Source of the DNA: Rahnella laticis | Lineage (GTDB): Bacteria; Pseudomonadota; Gammaproteobacteria; Enterobacterales; Enterobacteriaceae | NCBI RefSeq assembly: GCF_015644585.1 | Contig: NZ_JADOBI010000002.1 | Coordinates: 620,001 to 684,000 of the forward strand | Length of the DNA stretch: 64,000 nt | Direction of reading: 5' to 3' | Shown here: positions 1 to 8,782 of the stretch, one piece after another | How positions within the stretch are numbered: position 1 is the first letter of the stretch | Layout of the letters: each line of letters starts with the position of its first letter | Position numbers and translations under genes: made by a program | Notes under the pieces: model-generated | Databases searched by the model: none | The model's input: only the letters and a program-made list of their open reading frames with translations | Told to the model about the DNA's origin: nothing

Positions 1-1888
1 GCGCGATATCTTTCAGAAAACGGGCCGGTTCGCGCAAACGATCCAGTAAATTTGCGGCCAGAACCAGATCATACAGTTCGCCCTGCGGCTTCAGGTTACA
101 GGCATCGCCCTGTACAAAACTCACGCGCCCGGTTTGCTCTGCACCGATATTCACTTCAGACAATGAGGCCTGACAATAATCGATAAGCTCGCCCTCTTCC
201 GGAATAACATAACGACAGGCTTCGCCGCGAGCCAGCGCTAAAGCAACATCAATAAATCGGGCCGAATAATCCATCCCGACCACAGAATCAAAATGTCGTG
301 CCAGCTCGAAACTTGCGCGTCCGGTCGCACAACCTATGTCCAGCGCCCTCCTGCGTAAATCGACATTTTTAACGGCAATATCAACCAGTTGTTCAGCATA
401 GTTGGGTACATTGAAATGACGCGGCCCGTACTGGAAATCCAGATACTGCGCGATCAGGCCGTCCGTTTCGTAAGGATTCACCGTCTGTGTTTCCTGATGA
501 CCGGATATCACATACCGGAAACCGGCGTGCTGGAAAAAGTGACGACGAAACGCATAACGCGAGGATTTCAGCGCTTCATTACCGGTAGAAATCCAGCTTC
601 CGCCTTTAATCATCGAATGTTTACCGTCAAACGTTGGCGTAGAAAAATCATCATAAAGCGGATGCACGCGGAAACCTTCAAAGCCGCTGATCGGCGTGGA
701 CGCCCATTGCCACACATTCCCCACGATGTCGAAGAAATGCCCCTGAGCGAAGTGATCGACCGGGCATGACGACGCCCACCAGGCGAGATTGATATTCCCC
801 GGCGCAGTTTCCCAGTCAGGCTGGTCCCCTTCTACCTGATTTCGCAAAATCATCCATTCAGCTTCGGTCGGTAATTGCACAGATTCGCCCGTTTGTACCG
901 CCTTCCACCGGCAAAATGCTGCCGCTTCCAGCTGATTCACTTCAACCGGCCAGTCCCACGGCATCTCCACTTCTTCGGTCATTAACCGCAGTTTCAGTTG
1001 CTCCGGTTCGCTTGCCGATCCGACCCAAAAAGTCGGCATTTCGGCCTGAGCAAAGTCCCGCCACCCGGCGCCTTCTTCATCCCACCACTTCGCGTCCCGA
1101 TAACCACCGCTTTCTACAAAAGTAAAATACTCAGCGTTGCTGACCAGCATTTTGCTGGCGCTAAATGCCTGAATTTTATGTGTTACTGAACCGTATTCAT
1201 TATCCCAGCCGTAAGTGTCGTCCTGCTTACCGAGCGTGACAATGTCACCTTTAACTGCCAGCGTTTCGTTTTCTGGTACGGTCTGACGGTCATGGCGGGC
1301 AATGTGGCATGCTGGCCAGTGCGGCTGCGGAGTGACCCAGCTCACCGGCAACTGACGGATCAGCACGCTGGATGTTTCCAGATGGATACGTTCATGCTCG
1401 ATGCCCATCAGAATTACCCACGCCGGGCTGTCCCAGCCAACGGGGAGCGTCAGCGGCATCGAATCAATAATGCCGAGAACTTCTTCGCGAACCTTGTCGC
1501 GATATGCCCGTAAATTGCTGACATTAGGCCAGTTATAATTCTGATCGTCGAGATCGTCCCAGCTCATTTCGTCAACGCCGATCGCCAGCATCGCCTCGAT
1601 ATGGGAATCAATACGCTGCGGGATCAGCCCCGCCGCCATAAGTTTATTGATGTAAAAAGTGGCAGTATGGCCGAAGTAAAAAATGAGCGGATGGCGCAGT
1701 GAAATCGCTTTAGTGAAATATGCACGTTCGTCGGTCAGGCAATCAAACAGGCTTTCATAGAGTTCCCATGTCTGAATAAAGTACGCGCGAATTTCCTGAC
1801 GCTTTTGTTCCGCGGTTCCGGTACTCAGCAGGATTGTCCGGGTCGGTTCGGGTAAACCGGCCATGTTTGATTGTGGTGAATGCATCAT
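1..1888 (-). CDS. ovoA: OvoA, 5-histidylcysteine sulfoxide synthase (partial, 3' end outside window)
   Basis: Catalyses the iron- and oxygen-dependent coupling of cysteine to the C5 of histidine in ovothiol biosynthesis; the fused C-terminal methyltransferase domain would N-methylate the imidazole. About 629 residues are visible. The N-terminal DinB-like domain carries the three expected iron ligands, H74 and the HERIHLE segment (H165, H169). A middle FGE-sulfatase-like domain follows (LPTEAEW, GNVWQWASTP, KGGSW). The methyltransferase domain has a SAM-binding loop (DIGCATGRASFELA) and is cut by the left edge. The start is the first of two adjacent ATG codons at 1888, preceded by AAGGA. The fused methyltransferase and the histidine motif favour OvoA over the ergothioneine enzyme EgtB. 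Confidence 0.93.
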   Translation of the reverse strand, partial: MMHSPQSNMAGLPEPTRTILLSTGTAEQKRQEIRAYFIQTWELYESLFDCLTDERAYFTKAISLRHPLIFYFGHTATFYINKLMAAGLIPQRIDSHIEAMLAIGVDEMSWDDLDDQNYNWPNVSNLRAYRDKVREEVLGIIDSMPLTLPVGWDSPAWVILMGIEHERIHLETSSVLIRQLPVSWVTPQPHWPACHIARHDRQTVPENETLAVKGDIVTLGKQDDTYGWDNEYGSVTHKIQAFSASKMLVSNAEYFTFVESGGYRDAKWWDEEGAGWRDFAQAEMPTFWVGSASEPEQLKLRLMTEEVEMPWDWPVEVNQLEAAAFCRWKAVQTGESVQLPTEAEWMILRNQVEGDQPDWETAPGNINLAWWASSCPVDHFAQGHFFDIVGNVWQWASTPISGFEGFRVHPLYDDFSTPTFDGKHSMIKGGSWISTGNEALKSSRYAFRRHFFQHAGFRYVISGHQETQTVNPYETDGLIAQYLDFQYGPRHFNVPNYAEQLVDIAVKNVDLRRRALDIGCATGRASFELARHFDSVVGMDYSARFIDVALALARGEACRYVIPEEGELIDYCQASLSEVNIGAEQTGRVSFVQGDACNLKPQGELYDLVLAANLLDRLREPARFLKDIA

Positions 1889-2030
1889 AATTTCCTTTAT
1901 CTTCTGGCAACGACGAACAATATCCAAGTGTAGCAGTTCAACTTTGCAAACCGTGCCAGCAGAGGTTTGGATCGCTGCCCGGTGTTTTTACAGATGAAGA
2001 TGAACAAGCCTGAAATTCATTTAAATGGCG

Positions 2031-3062
2031 TTATCTTTCCATATAAAGCAGCGAAATTTCCGGAAGTTCCAGAAACTCGCCTTCATACTTGTGGCGTAAG
2101 TCGAAGTAATCCGGGGCGTCAATAATGCCCTTTATATTGTCAGAAAATGCTTCGAGCGCCTGTTTCATCTGCGGTAAATAGTCGTGAGTGTCGTAAACCC
2201 TGTCGATGCCTTCCAGCGAGTGATTCATAATTTTGCGGGCAACATCGTTGGGAACATTGAGGGACGATAATTTGGAACGTGCAGTCCTGCGTAAGTCGCG
2301 GGTCGTAAAAGCATCGATACCCAGGCCACGCCCGGCGCGCAACATCCGGCGGATCACCTGCGTAATTGCGCCTCTGGATAACGGTTTCTGCGCGTCTTTC
2401 GGGGAAGGAACCAGCCAGACACTGTCTTTCGGGCTGGCATCGAATAAAGCATTGATGCAAATAGTCGCCAGCGGCGTCAGAGGCAGACTGTGATCGCGGG
2501 CTGATTTGTTTCGGGTGCCCTGTCGCCAGACGCCAATTCGCAAATTAAATTCGTCTTTCCGCGCGCGGATCACTTCGTCCGGCCGTCTTGCGGTCAGTAA
2601 ACACAGGCGCAATGCCCAGCGACATTGTTCTGAAATATCCCATAAATCAAGACCATGCCAGAACACCCAGATTTCAGCATCGGTCAGCGCCCTTTCGCGC
2701 GGCGGCGTGTTGCGGCCACCGACGTCACGGCGTTTCATAGAACTCAGCGGCGAATGTGCCAGATAACCCTGCGTTTCTGCCCAACCAAAAAATTGCTTAC
2801 ACAACGCAAAAACCCGTTTAGCTTCCGAAATCTTCCCTTCGGCCAGCAAAATATTAAACAACCGGTTCAGGCGCAGGCGCGTAATTTTGTTCAGCGGTAC
2901 ATCCCCGATCACTGGCAACACATGTTTCATCAAAGAAGACACCGCGATTTCCGGACGACGTCGGGTCAGCATCAGCGAAAGACGGATCCAGATATTGATC
3001 ACCTGCCGGACCGTCGCATTGCCCTCTTCGTCAAAATCGTCCAGTTTCGCCAGTGGTGTCAT
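2031..3062 (-). CDS. Tyrosine recombinase / P4-type phage integrase
   Basis: Site-specific recombinase of the tyrosine integrase family, expected to cut and rejoin DNA at att-like sites. The proposed protein is about 343 residues. Visible catalytic features are the first Arg (TARRPDEV), the TTRDLRRTAR block in which Arg replaces the usual first His of HxxR (common in P4-type integrases), and the C-terminal NHSLEG...VYDTHDYLP segment with the likely nucleophilic Tyr. An in-frame upstream extension to 3218 is open, but the ATG at 3062 has a perfect AGGAGG six bases upstream, so I prefer it. No phage, plasmid or island genes and no tRNA adjoin it. It lies between ovoA and a chemoreceptor, so it may be a remnant of a small element or a stand-alone recombinase. 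Confidence 0.87.
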   Translation of the reverse strand: MTPLAKLDDFDEEGNATVRQVINIWIRLSLMLTRRRPEIAVSSLMKHVLPVIGDVPLNKITRLRLNRLFNILLAEGKISEAKRVFALCKQFFGWAETQGYLAHSPLSSMKRRDVGGRNTPPRERALTDAEIWVFWHGLDLWDISEQCRWALRLCLLTARRPDEVIRARKDEFNLRIGVWRQGTRNKSARDHSLPLTPLATICINALFDASPKDSVWLVPSPKDAQKPLSRGAITQVIRRMLRAGRGLGIDAFTTRDLRRTARSKLSSLNVPNDVARKIMNHSLEGIDRVYDTHDYLPQMKQALEAFSDNIKGIIDAPDYFDLRHKYEGEFLELPEISLLYMER

Positions 3063-3222
3063 TTTGACCTCCTGAAGATAGGCCAGAACGTGGCGGCCTA
3101 CATTTTCGGCGGCAAAATCCGCTCCGACTTCTGTTACTGAAACCACATTGCCCGCCCGCTGAAATCCATCAGAAAAATCACAGTGCGCAGTTATAGCAAG
3201 CCCGCGAAACAGAGGCAAAATG

Positions 3223-3259
3223 TTTGTGACTCCAGACCTATTAAGTCTGGAGTCACAAA
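3223..3259. repeat. Perfect 15-bp inverted repeat with 7-nt spacer
   Basis: TTTGTGACTCCAGAC (3223-3237) and GTCTGGAGTCACAAA (3245-3259) are perfect inverted arms around a 7-nt centre, CTATTAA. It lies about 160 bp upstream of the recombinase start. Two arms around a 6-8 bp centre is the architecture of tyrosine recombinase core sites (lox, FRT, att cores). It could also be a short transcription terminator, since the plus-strand right arm ends in an A run and the left arm begins with T's. The function is inferred; only the dyad is seen. Confidence 0.75.
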
Positions 3260-3449
3260 AAGAATGAATAAAGAAAAATTAAGAAGTTATGACGGAGATT
3301 GGCGCCTGAAAGATTGGTCATAAAAACAGCACACATAATGATATAGCGCATATTTTCAACTGAACACATCGTTGTAGCTTATAAATTGGCGAAAATATCT
3401 CCCGTTTTGCCACCTGAATACATTAATTTCAATAACGTGCTTTCAGCCC

Positions 3450-3476
3450 TAAAGAAAATTTTGGTTATGCCGACAT
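3450..3476 (+). promoter_or_regulatory. Sigma-28 (FliA) promoter for aer
   Basis: TAAA (3450-3453), a 15-nt spacer, then GCCGACAT (3469-3476). This matches the enterobacterial flagellar class 3 consensus TAAA-N15-GCCGATAA at 11 of 12 positions. It lies about 60 bp upstream of the aer start, which fits co-expression with flagella and chemotaxis. Confidence 0.8.
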
Positions 3477-3536
3477 CTAAAGAGTTAAACCTCTTTTATC
3501 TCCTCCAAATCGCAGTCTGGCCATGGAAATGTCACT

Positions 3537-5084
3537 ATGCGCAATAATCAACCTGTATCACAGCGGGAATATCAGTACCCGGACGACGCTACATTGATGT
3601 CAACGACTGATGCCGACAGCCATATTACCTATGCCAATGATGCTTTTATTGAAGTCAGCGGTTTTGCCAGTGAAGATATTATCGGTCAGCCCCACAATAT
3701 TGTCCGGCATCCCGACATGCCGCCGTCCGCTTTCAAAGATATGTGGGCCACATTGCAGCAAGGTATTCCCTGGACGGCGCTGGTAAAAAACCGCCGCAGA
3801 AACGGCGACCATTATTGGGTTCGGGCAAACGTGGTGCCGATTATTCGTGGCGGAAAAACTAAAGGCTATCTTTCTGTCCGGACCAAACCCACGGCGACCG
3901 AAATTTCTGACACTCAGGCGCTCTATGACAAAATGAATCGTGGCGAGCTGAACAACCGCCGGTTGTTTCGGGGTCTGCTGATCCGCACCGGCATCACCCG
4001 TCCGTTCTCAATTCTAAAAACACTTTCAGTTCGCGGACGGATCCGCAGCGGGCTCTTCCTTTTATTCCTGCTTAACTCTCTGGCAATTTCCACACTCACC
4101 GCGTTGCCGTCAGCTCAGTTGTATTCTGCATATGCGCTCAGCACATTTTTCATTTTGCTTTTAGGCTTCTGGCTTGAATGGCAAATCACGCGCCCGGTCG
4201 AACAACTTTGTCATCAGACATTGCGCGTTGCCAGCGGTGCGAGTCATACGATCACGCCGATGGAACGCGTCGATGAAATCGGGATGACGCTGCGCTCGGT
4301 TGGCCAGCTGGGATTGATCTGCCGGTGGATGGTGGACGACGTTAACGATCAGGCACACAAAGTCCGCACCGCCAGTGAATCTCTGGCAAACGGAAACGAA
4401 GCGCTGAGTCAGCGGACTGAACAGACCGCTGCGAATGTTGGCGAGACTGCCGCCGCGATGAATGAAATGAGTGCGACCGTTGAGAGCAATACGCAAACGG
4501 CCGCCGAAGCCGATAAACTTTCGCTGACCGCCAGCGCCGCAGCGGAAAAAGGCAGTAACGCCATGCAGGGAGTCGTCGGCACAATGCAGGAAATCACCGA
4601 CAGTTCGCAACAGATTGCGACCATCACCAATGTGATTGACGGCATCGCCTTCCAGACAAATATTCTGGCGCTGAATGCGGCAGTCGAAGCGGCCCGCGCC
4701 GGAGAACAGGGAAAAGGATTTGCGGTGGTGGCCGGTGAAGTCCGCAGCCTGGCGCAACGAAGTGCCAGCGCCGCCAGCGAAATCAAAAGACTGATCGACA
4801 CCAGCGTCGAGACCGTTGTGTCGGGATCAAAACAGGTCGATCAGGCCGGTAAGACGATGGCGGAAATTGTTTCTCAGGTGCGAAATGTCTCGTCGCTGAT
4901 CGGGCAAATTCGTAACGCGACCAGCGAACAAAATCTGGGATTACTGGATATCGCCAAAGCCATCGAGGAACTCGACCGGATCACACATCAGAATTCGCTT
5001 CAGGTTCAGGAAGGTGCGCACGCCTCCACCGGCCTGAAACGACAGGCCGACCGGCTGGTGGAAGCCGTCGGTGTGTTCAGATAG
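3537..5084 (+). CDS. aer: Aer-type aerotaxis receptor (PAS-containing MCP)
   Basis: Redox/oxygen-sensing chemoreceptor that signals to CheA/CheW from the inner membrane. It has 515 residues, close to E. coli Aer (506). The N-terminal PAS domain (about residues 10-115) has the Aer-specific run [11 protein letters not shown]...[17 protein letters not shown] that binds FAD in Aer. Two closely spaced hydrophobic segments follow (about 178-220), forming the membrane hairpin, then a HAMP-like region and the signalling domain with the conserved hairpin tip ([20 protein letters not shown]). It ends in VEAVGVFR with no CheR-binding pentapeptide, as in Aer. The upstream sigma-28 promoter ties it to the flagellar regulon. 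Confidence 0.93.
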   Translation: MRNNQPVSQREYQYPDDATLMSTTDADSHITYANDAFIEVSGFASEDIIGQPHNIVRHPDMPPSAFKDMWATLQQGIPWTALVKNRRRNGDHYWVRANVVPIIRGGKTKGYLSVRTKPTATEISDTQALYDKMNRGELNNRRLFRGLLIRTGITRPFSILKTLSVRGRIRSGLFLLFLLNSLAISTLTALPSAQLYSAYALSTFFILLLGFWLEWQITRPVEQLCHQTLRVASGASHTITPMERVDEIGMTLRSVGQLGLICRWMVDDVNDQAHKVRTASESLANGNEALSQRTEQTAANVGETAAAMNEMSATVESNTQTAAEADKLSLTASAAAEKGSNAMQGVVGTMQEITDSSQQIATITNVIDGIAFQTNILALNAAVEAARAGEQGKGFAVVAGEVRSLAQRSASAASEIKRLIDTSVETVVSGSKQVDQAGKTMAEIVSQVRNVSSLIGQIRNATSEQNLGLLDIAKAIEELDRITHQNSLQVQEGAHASTGLKRQADRLVEAVGVFR

Positions 5085-5146
5085 TTTGTAGGAATTCGAT
5101 CATGTTCAGCACCCGATCCGGAGATTTCGCCGAATTTGGTGCTGGG

Positions 5147-5695
5147 TTATTGCCTGACTATGTTTCTGACCTCCCACTCTGACGCCAGCAAAGCATACAA
5201 ATATTCACTGCACCATTCCCCTTTAAGAAAGCAGTTTTCCAGGAAACTTCCTTCCCGCCGAAATCCTGCTGACTCGAATAACCGGTAACTGCCGTGATTG
5301 CGGATATCGGTAACGGCGTACACGCGGTGCTTTTTGAGATGGTCAAAAAGATACGTTAGCAACAGATTTAATGAGCTCTTAGCGATCCCTTTTCCCTGCC
5401 ATTTCGGGTCAAGCGTTATACCCAGTTCCACCTGATAGTCATCGACAAAGTGCAGCCCGAAATCACCTACCATGCCGAATTCAGCGTGTTCGATCGCAAT
5501 CTGAAACCAGTTATCCGGCGTACCAAAAGGAATTTCATTCATCTGTTCAAACAACAATTCCGCCTGCGGACGGGTGAAATATTCCCAACTCTGATAGCGG
5601 GCAACAGCCGGATCCTGGCGATAACGGGTGAAAGCGTCGAGGTCGTCATGATGAAAGTGACGCAGACTGAGTAAAGGTGAGGCCAGTAAAGTCAT
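5147..5695 (-). CDS. GNAT family N-acetyltransferase (RimJ/RimL-like)
   Basis: Predicted acetyl-CoA-dependent N-acetyltransferase of 182 residues; the substrate is unknown. The acetyl-CoA binding region reads ELGITLDPKWQGKGIAKSSL (motif A, Q/RxxGxG/A type), followed by NHGSYRLFESAGFRREG (motif B), the standard end of a GNAT fold. The N-terminal pattern (LRHFHHDDLDAFTRYRQDPAVARYQSW) resembles RimJ/RimL-type enzymes acting on protein or amino-acid amines. It is a single gene convergent with aer. Confidence 0.85.
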   Translation of the reverse strand: MTLLASPLLSLRHFHHDDLDAFTRYRQDPAVARYQSWEYFTRPQAELLFEQMNEIPFGTPDNWFQIAIEHAEFGMVGDFGLHFVDDYQVELGITLDPKWQGKGIAKSSLNLLLTYLFDHLKKHRVYAVTDIRNHGSYRLFESAGFRREGSFLENCFLKGEWCSEYLYALLASEWEVRNIVRQ

Positions 5696-5775
5696 GGAGT
5701 TTGCTCGTTAATATAAAAGACAATTCATCCGTTATATCAAAGTGTTATTCATTGTGAAACCGTTTCCGTATCAAT

Positions 5776-5807
5776 AAAAAAGCCGGACAAGGTTTCCCTG
5801 TCCGGCC
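5776..5807 (-). terminator. Rho-independent terminator after the second MCP
   Basis: On the minus strand, GCCGGACA, a 9-nt loop, TGTCCGGC and a run of six T's (complement of 5776-5781). It lies about 40 bp past the stop of the MCP at 5845. Confidence 0.88.
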
Positions 5808-5844
5808 TGATTAATCACAATTTCCGATCAGTCCGCTGCCGGGC

Positions 5845-7392
5845 TCAGGCGTTCGCCAGCCTGAACGCAGACACCGACCGGGTCAGATGAAGCACCTGCT
5901 CTTCCAGAGAAGCCGCCGCCGCCGCCGATTCCTGCACCAGCGCCGCATTCTGCTGGGTCACGCCGTCAATTTCTGTCACGGCCTGCTCAATCTGACTGAT
6001 CCCCCTGCTTTGCTCATCGGACGCCGTCGAAATATGTTCCATCAGAACATCGACCTGCGTAACCGACGAAATGATTGCCGAAATAGATTCTCCGGTACGG
6101 GAAACCTGATCCGACCCTTCCTTTATATTGGCAACCGATTCAGAAATCAGACTTTCGATTTCTTTTGCCGCCACCGCACTTCGTTGCGCGAGACTGCGCA
6201 CTTCGCTGGCGACCACTGCAAATCCGCGACCCTGTTCGCCGGCGCGTGCGGCTTCAACCGCGGCATTCAGCGCCAGAATATTGGTCTGGAAAGCAATGCT
6301 GTTGATGACGCCCGTAATGTCTTCGATCTTTTTGGAGCTGCTGTTAATGCGCCCCATTGTTCCGATCACATCCTGCGCCACCTTTTCACCTGCGCGGGCA
6401 TTTTTTACCGCTTCGCGCGTCAGACCGCTGGCCCGGCTGACGTTTTCGGTATTTTGCTTAACCGTCGCGCCCAGCTCTTCCATGCTGGCGGCAGTTTGTG
6501 TCAGCGCCGCGGCCTGTTGTTCAGTACGCGAGGCCAGATCGATATTGCCTGCGGAAATTTCCTGCGACGCGTGCGCAACGGTATGGCTGGTGTCACGTAC
6601 CTGCCCGATAATTTGGGTCAGGGACTGGCGCATATGTTCCATCGACTGCATCAGTTCTTCAATTTCACTGCGGGAACTGTTTTTAAACGGTACCGGCGTA
6701 TCGAGATAACCTTCTGCAATTTTGCGGCAATGATCGCGGGAGCTCAGCAGCGGAGTCAGAACGAAGCGCTTGAGTAATAACAACACGCCAATAATGATGA
6801 TCAGGAACAGCAAACCAAACGCAATCGTCAGCCCGATACCAAACTTAAAATTGTCCTGCGCGTCGCTGTTGAGATTTCTGGCGTACTGCTCATGCAGCGC
6901 CAGCACTTTATCGAGCACCACTTCGTACTGATGATCAAGCTGAACTACCGCCGGGATCCGCGCTTTGAACTGCGCCTGATCGCCCGCTTTCGCCGCATCA
7001 ATCAACGGCTCGATCCCGTTCTGACGATAGTTCTGATAAGCCGTGCGGTAAGCCTCCGCCAGTGCATTTTCGCCCGGTAATTTTGGCGCATTAATATATG
7101 CCTGGAATGCGGCGTCCGCTTTTCCCATCACTTCACTGACGCCGTCCAGGGAAGTAGCAGACGGCTGGCCGCCGTTGTTTTCAATCTCCTTCATATATTC
7201 CATCACGCGAACACGCGAGGTACGGCTGTGGTTGATCGGGTCAATGATGGAAAGCACCACGCGGATTTCTTTATTCACGTCATCCAGAGACTGGTTGCTC
7301 TGCGTCAGCAACCAGACGTTTGAAATCATACTGGTAAAAAAGAGAGTAAAAAGAACAACTAAAACAAGCAAAGAAGACTTTTTAAGCGACAT
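5845..7392 (-). CDS. Methyl-accepting chemotaxis protein (Tar/Tsr architecture)
   Basis: Transmembrane chemoreceptor of 515 residues. TM1 spans roughly residues 7-29. A periplasmic four-helix ligand-binding domain follows, with a Tar/Tsr-like segment ([15 protein letters not shown]), where Arg residues bind amino-acid ligands in Tar/Tsr. TM2 ([14 protein letters not shown]), HAMP and the cytoplasmic signalling hairpin ([33 protein letters not shown]) come next. The C-terminus ([10 protein letters not shown]) lacks the NWETF-type tail, so it probably relies on other receptors for efficient methylation. An in-frame ATG at 7461 is rejected because it lies upstream of the sigma-28 promoter at 7425-7451. 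The ligand is unknown. Confidence 0.92.
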   Translation of the reverse strand: MSLKKSSLLVLVVLFTLFFTSMISNVWLLTQSNQSLDDVNKEIRVVLSIIDPINHSRTSRVRVMEYMKEIENNGGQPSATSLDGVSEVMGKADAAFQAYINAPKLPGENALAEAYRTAYQNYRQNGIEPLIDAAKAGDQAQFKARIPAVVQLDHQYEVVLDKVLALHEQYARNLNSDAQDNFKFGIGLTIAFGLLFLIIIIGVLLLLKRFVLTPLLSSRDHCRKIAEGYLDTPVPFKNSSRSEIEELMQSMEHMRQSLTQIIGQVRDTSHTVAHASQEISAGNIDLASRTEQQAAALTQTAASMEELGATVKQNTENVSRASGLTREAVKNARAGEKVAQDVIGTMGRINSSSKKIEDITGVINSIAFQTNILALNAAVEAARAGEQGRGFAVVASEVRSLAQRSAVAAKEIESLISESVANIKEGSDQVSRTGESISAIISSVTQVDVLMEHISTASDEQSRGISQIEQAVTEIDGVTQQNAALVQESAAAAASLEEQVLHLTRSVSAFRLANA

Positions 7393-7424
7393 CGATACAT
7401 TCTCAAAATGGGGCTGGAGTCTGT

Positions 7425-7451
7425 TTATCGGCAATTTGCACCAGATGTTTA
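7425..7451 (-). promoter_or_regulatory. Sigma-28 (FliA) promoter for the second MCP
   Basis: On the minus strand TAAA (7451-7448), a 15-nt spacer and GCCGATAA (7432-7425), a perfect match to the consensus TAAA-N15-GCCGATAA. Transcription would begin near 7415, about 25 bp upstream of the chosen start, which also decides between the two possible start codons. Confidence 0.9.
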
Positions 7452-7606
7452 ACATTCTCATCGCCCTATCTGAAATTTACGGCAGGATGATCGGTGTCTG
7501 CGAGGGCGGCAACGGAGTAGTCGGCAGACTAAATCTGACTATTCAGAACAAGGCGTTTTCCCTATTTTTGAAATGTTCTTTCACGCCTGAATTAAGAAAC
7601 TTGTGA

Positions 7607-8256
7607 TCAACCTCTTTTAAATGATCTTTAACAGGCAATTTTCCTGACGATCAGAAATCGCTAAATCAGAGGGAATAAATATAATCACACCAATGAACAA
7701 TAAATCCTGACAGCACGAATGATTCACGGCGCGAATATTCTTAGGAAAATTAGAGGAAAAGTCTTATATTTACTCTCTTTTCTCACCCTGCACTAAATAC
7801 AAATTGATTGCGAGTTGTTATATATTTTTTGAGAGCAGACGGACAATTACTAAGAAATTTCTTACGACCTTCTACTTGTAAAAAAATCTACTGAAGTCCG
7901 AAACCCTTACTCCATGCGGCCTGCGGGGTTATATGAAGAAAATTCCTATATATCAATAAAATGATCTGTATTTGGCCACACCAAAATCAGTAACATTTAT
8001 TTACATATTTAGTTTTCCTTAAAACACCTAATGTTTCTAAAATGCCGTCAACAGGTACTTATCTGAAATTTTCTTTCCAGATAAATTCAAAAACACACTG
8101 CAAAATGTTCCCAAAAATATTTTGTCTCGCTTGTGACCCTGATTTTAGTTGCACACCGACGTGCATAAAAAGGATGTTTTTTTGGCAGGGTTGCCAACCT
8201 TTCATTTATTTATGGATTCATTGGCAGCGTTTATCACTCCACAGTAAGGGATAGGC
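7607..8256. other. AT-rich intergenic region upstream of the T6SS operon
   Basis: About 640 bp of clearly AT-rich DNA between the divergent MCP and tssB. No convincing protein gene was seen. It must carry the promoter of the T6SS operon. A short dyad TTGGCA-GGGT-TGCCAA at 8182-8197 is the only regulatory-looking element I can point to. The base composition makes it a candidate for H-NS silencing, which is inference only. Confidence 0.6.
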
Positions 8257-8754
8257 ATGTCTAATAGCTTTCAGGAAGAAATACCCAAGGCTCGCGTCAA
8301 TATTAAACTTGATTTACATACTGGCGGCGCCCAGAAGAAAGTCGAATTACCTTTAAAATTAATGGTAATGGGCGACTACAGCAATGGTAAAGAGACCCGT
8401 CCATTGTCAGAGCGTGAAAAAGTTAACATCAACAAAAATAACTTTAACAGTGTTCTGGCCGACTTCAGCCCGTCGCTCAACCTGACCGTGGAAAACACCC
8501 TGGCCGGCGATCGCAGCGAAGAAAGCGTCAGTCTCAACTTCAAAGAGATGAAAGATTTCGAGCCTGAACAGGTTGCACGCCAGATCCCACAACTGCGCGC
8601 GATGCTCGCTATGCGTAATTTATTACGTGACCTCAAATCCAACTTATTGGACAACGCCACTTTCCGCAAAGAACTCGAAGCCATCCTGAAAGATGACAAT
8701 TTGAGCGATGACCTGCGTGCTGAACTGGCTGCTCTGGCTCCCCAGAATTCTTAA
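8257..8754 (+). CDS. tssB: TssB, T6SS contractile sheath small subunit
   Basis: Small subunit of the T6SS contractile sheath that co-polymerises with TssC around the Hcp tube in the cytoplasm. It has 165 residues, typical length. The start MSNSFQEEIPKARVNIKLDLHTGGAQKKVELPLKLMVMGDY is diagnostic of the family, followed by the SVLADFSPSLNLTVENTL segment. The ATG at 8257 is preceded by AAGGGA. It is the first gene of the long plus-strand T6SS operon and lies 28 bp ahead of tssC. Confidence 0.97.
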   Translation: MSNSFQEEIPKARVNIKLDLHTGGAQKKVELPLKLMVMGDYSNGKETRPLSEREKVNINKNNFNSVLADFSPSLNLTVENTLAGDRSEESVSLNFKEMKDFEPEQVARQIPQLRAMLAMRNLLRDLKSNLLDNATFRKELEAILKDDNLSDDLRAELAALAPQNS

Positions 8755-8782
8755 CCCTTCCTGAACGGATTAACCCGAGACT

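Noticed and set aside
3063-3218. N-terminal extension of the recombinase to an ATG at 3218
   Set aside because: The ATG at 3062 has a perfect AGGAGG at ideal spacing, and the upstream residues do not look like an integrase N-terminus.
5107-5144. Terminator between aer and the GNAT gene
   Set aside because: The CAGCACC/GGTGCTG arms are separated by more than 20 bases and have no T run, so the evidence is too weak.
5887-6777. A 296-codon frame opposite the second MCP
   Set aside because: It is antisense to a clear chemoreceptor gene and has no domain or ribosome site; similar long antisense frames occur over tssC, clpV, tssM and the ABC genes.
7393-7461. Longer start of the second MCP
   Set aside because: The perfect sigma-28 promoter at 7425-7451 would lie inside the coding region, and the first membrane helix follows the ATG at 7392.
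8184-8195. Sigma-54 promoter (TTGGCAGGGTTGC)
   Set aside because: GG and GC are separated by 7 rather than 10 bases, so the spacing is wrong.
8042-8254. A 70-codon open frame upstream of tssB
   Set aside because: It is in AT-rich sequence with unusual Cys/Phe content, has no good ribosome site and no recognisable domain; it is probably the leader region.
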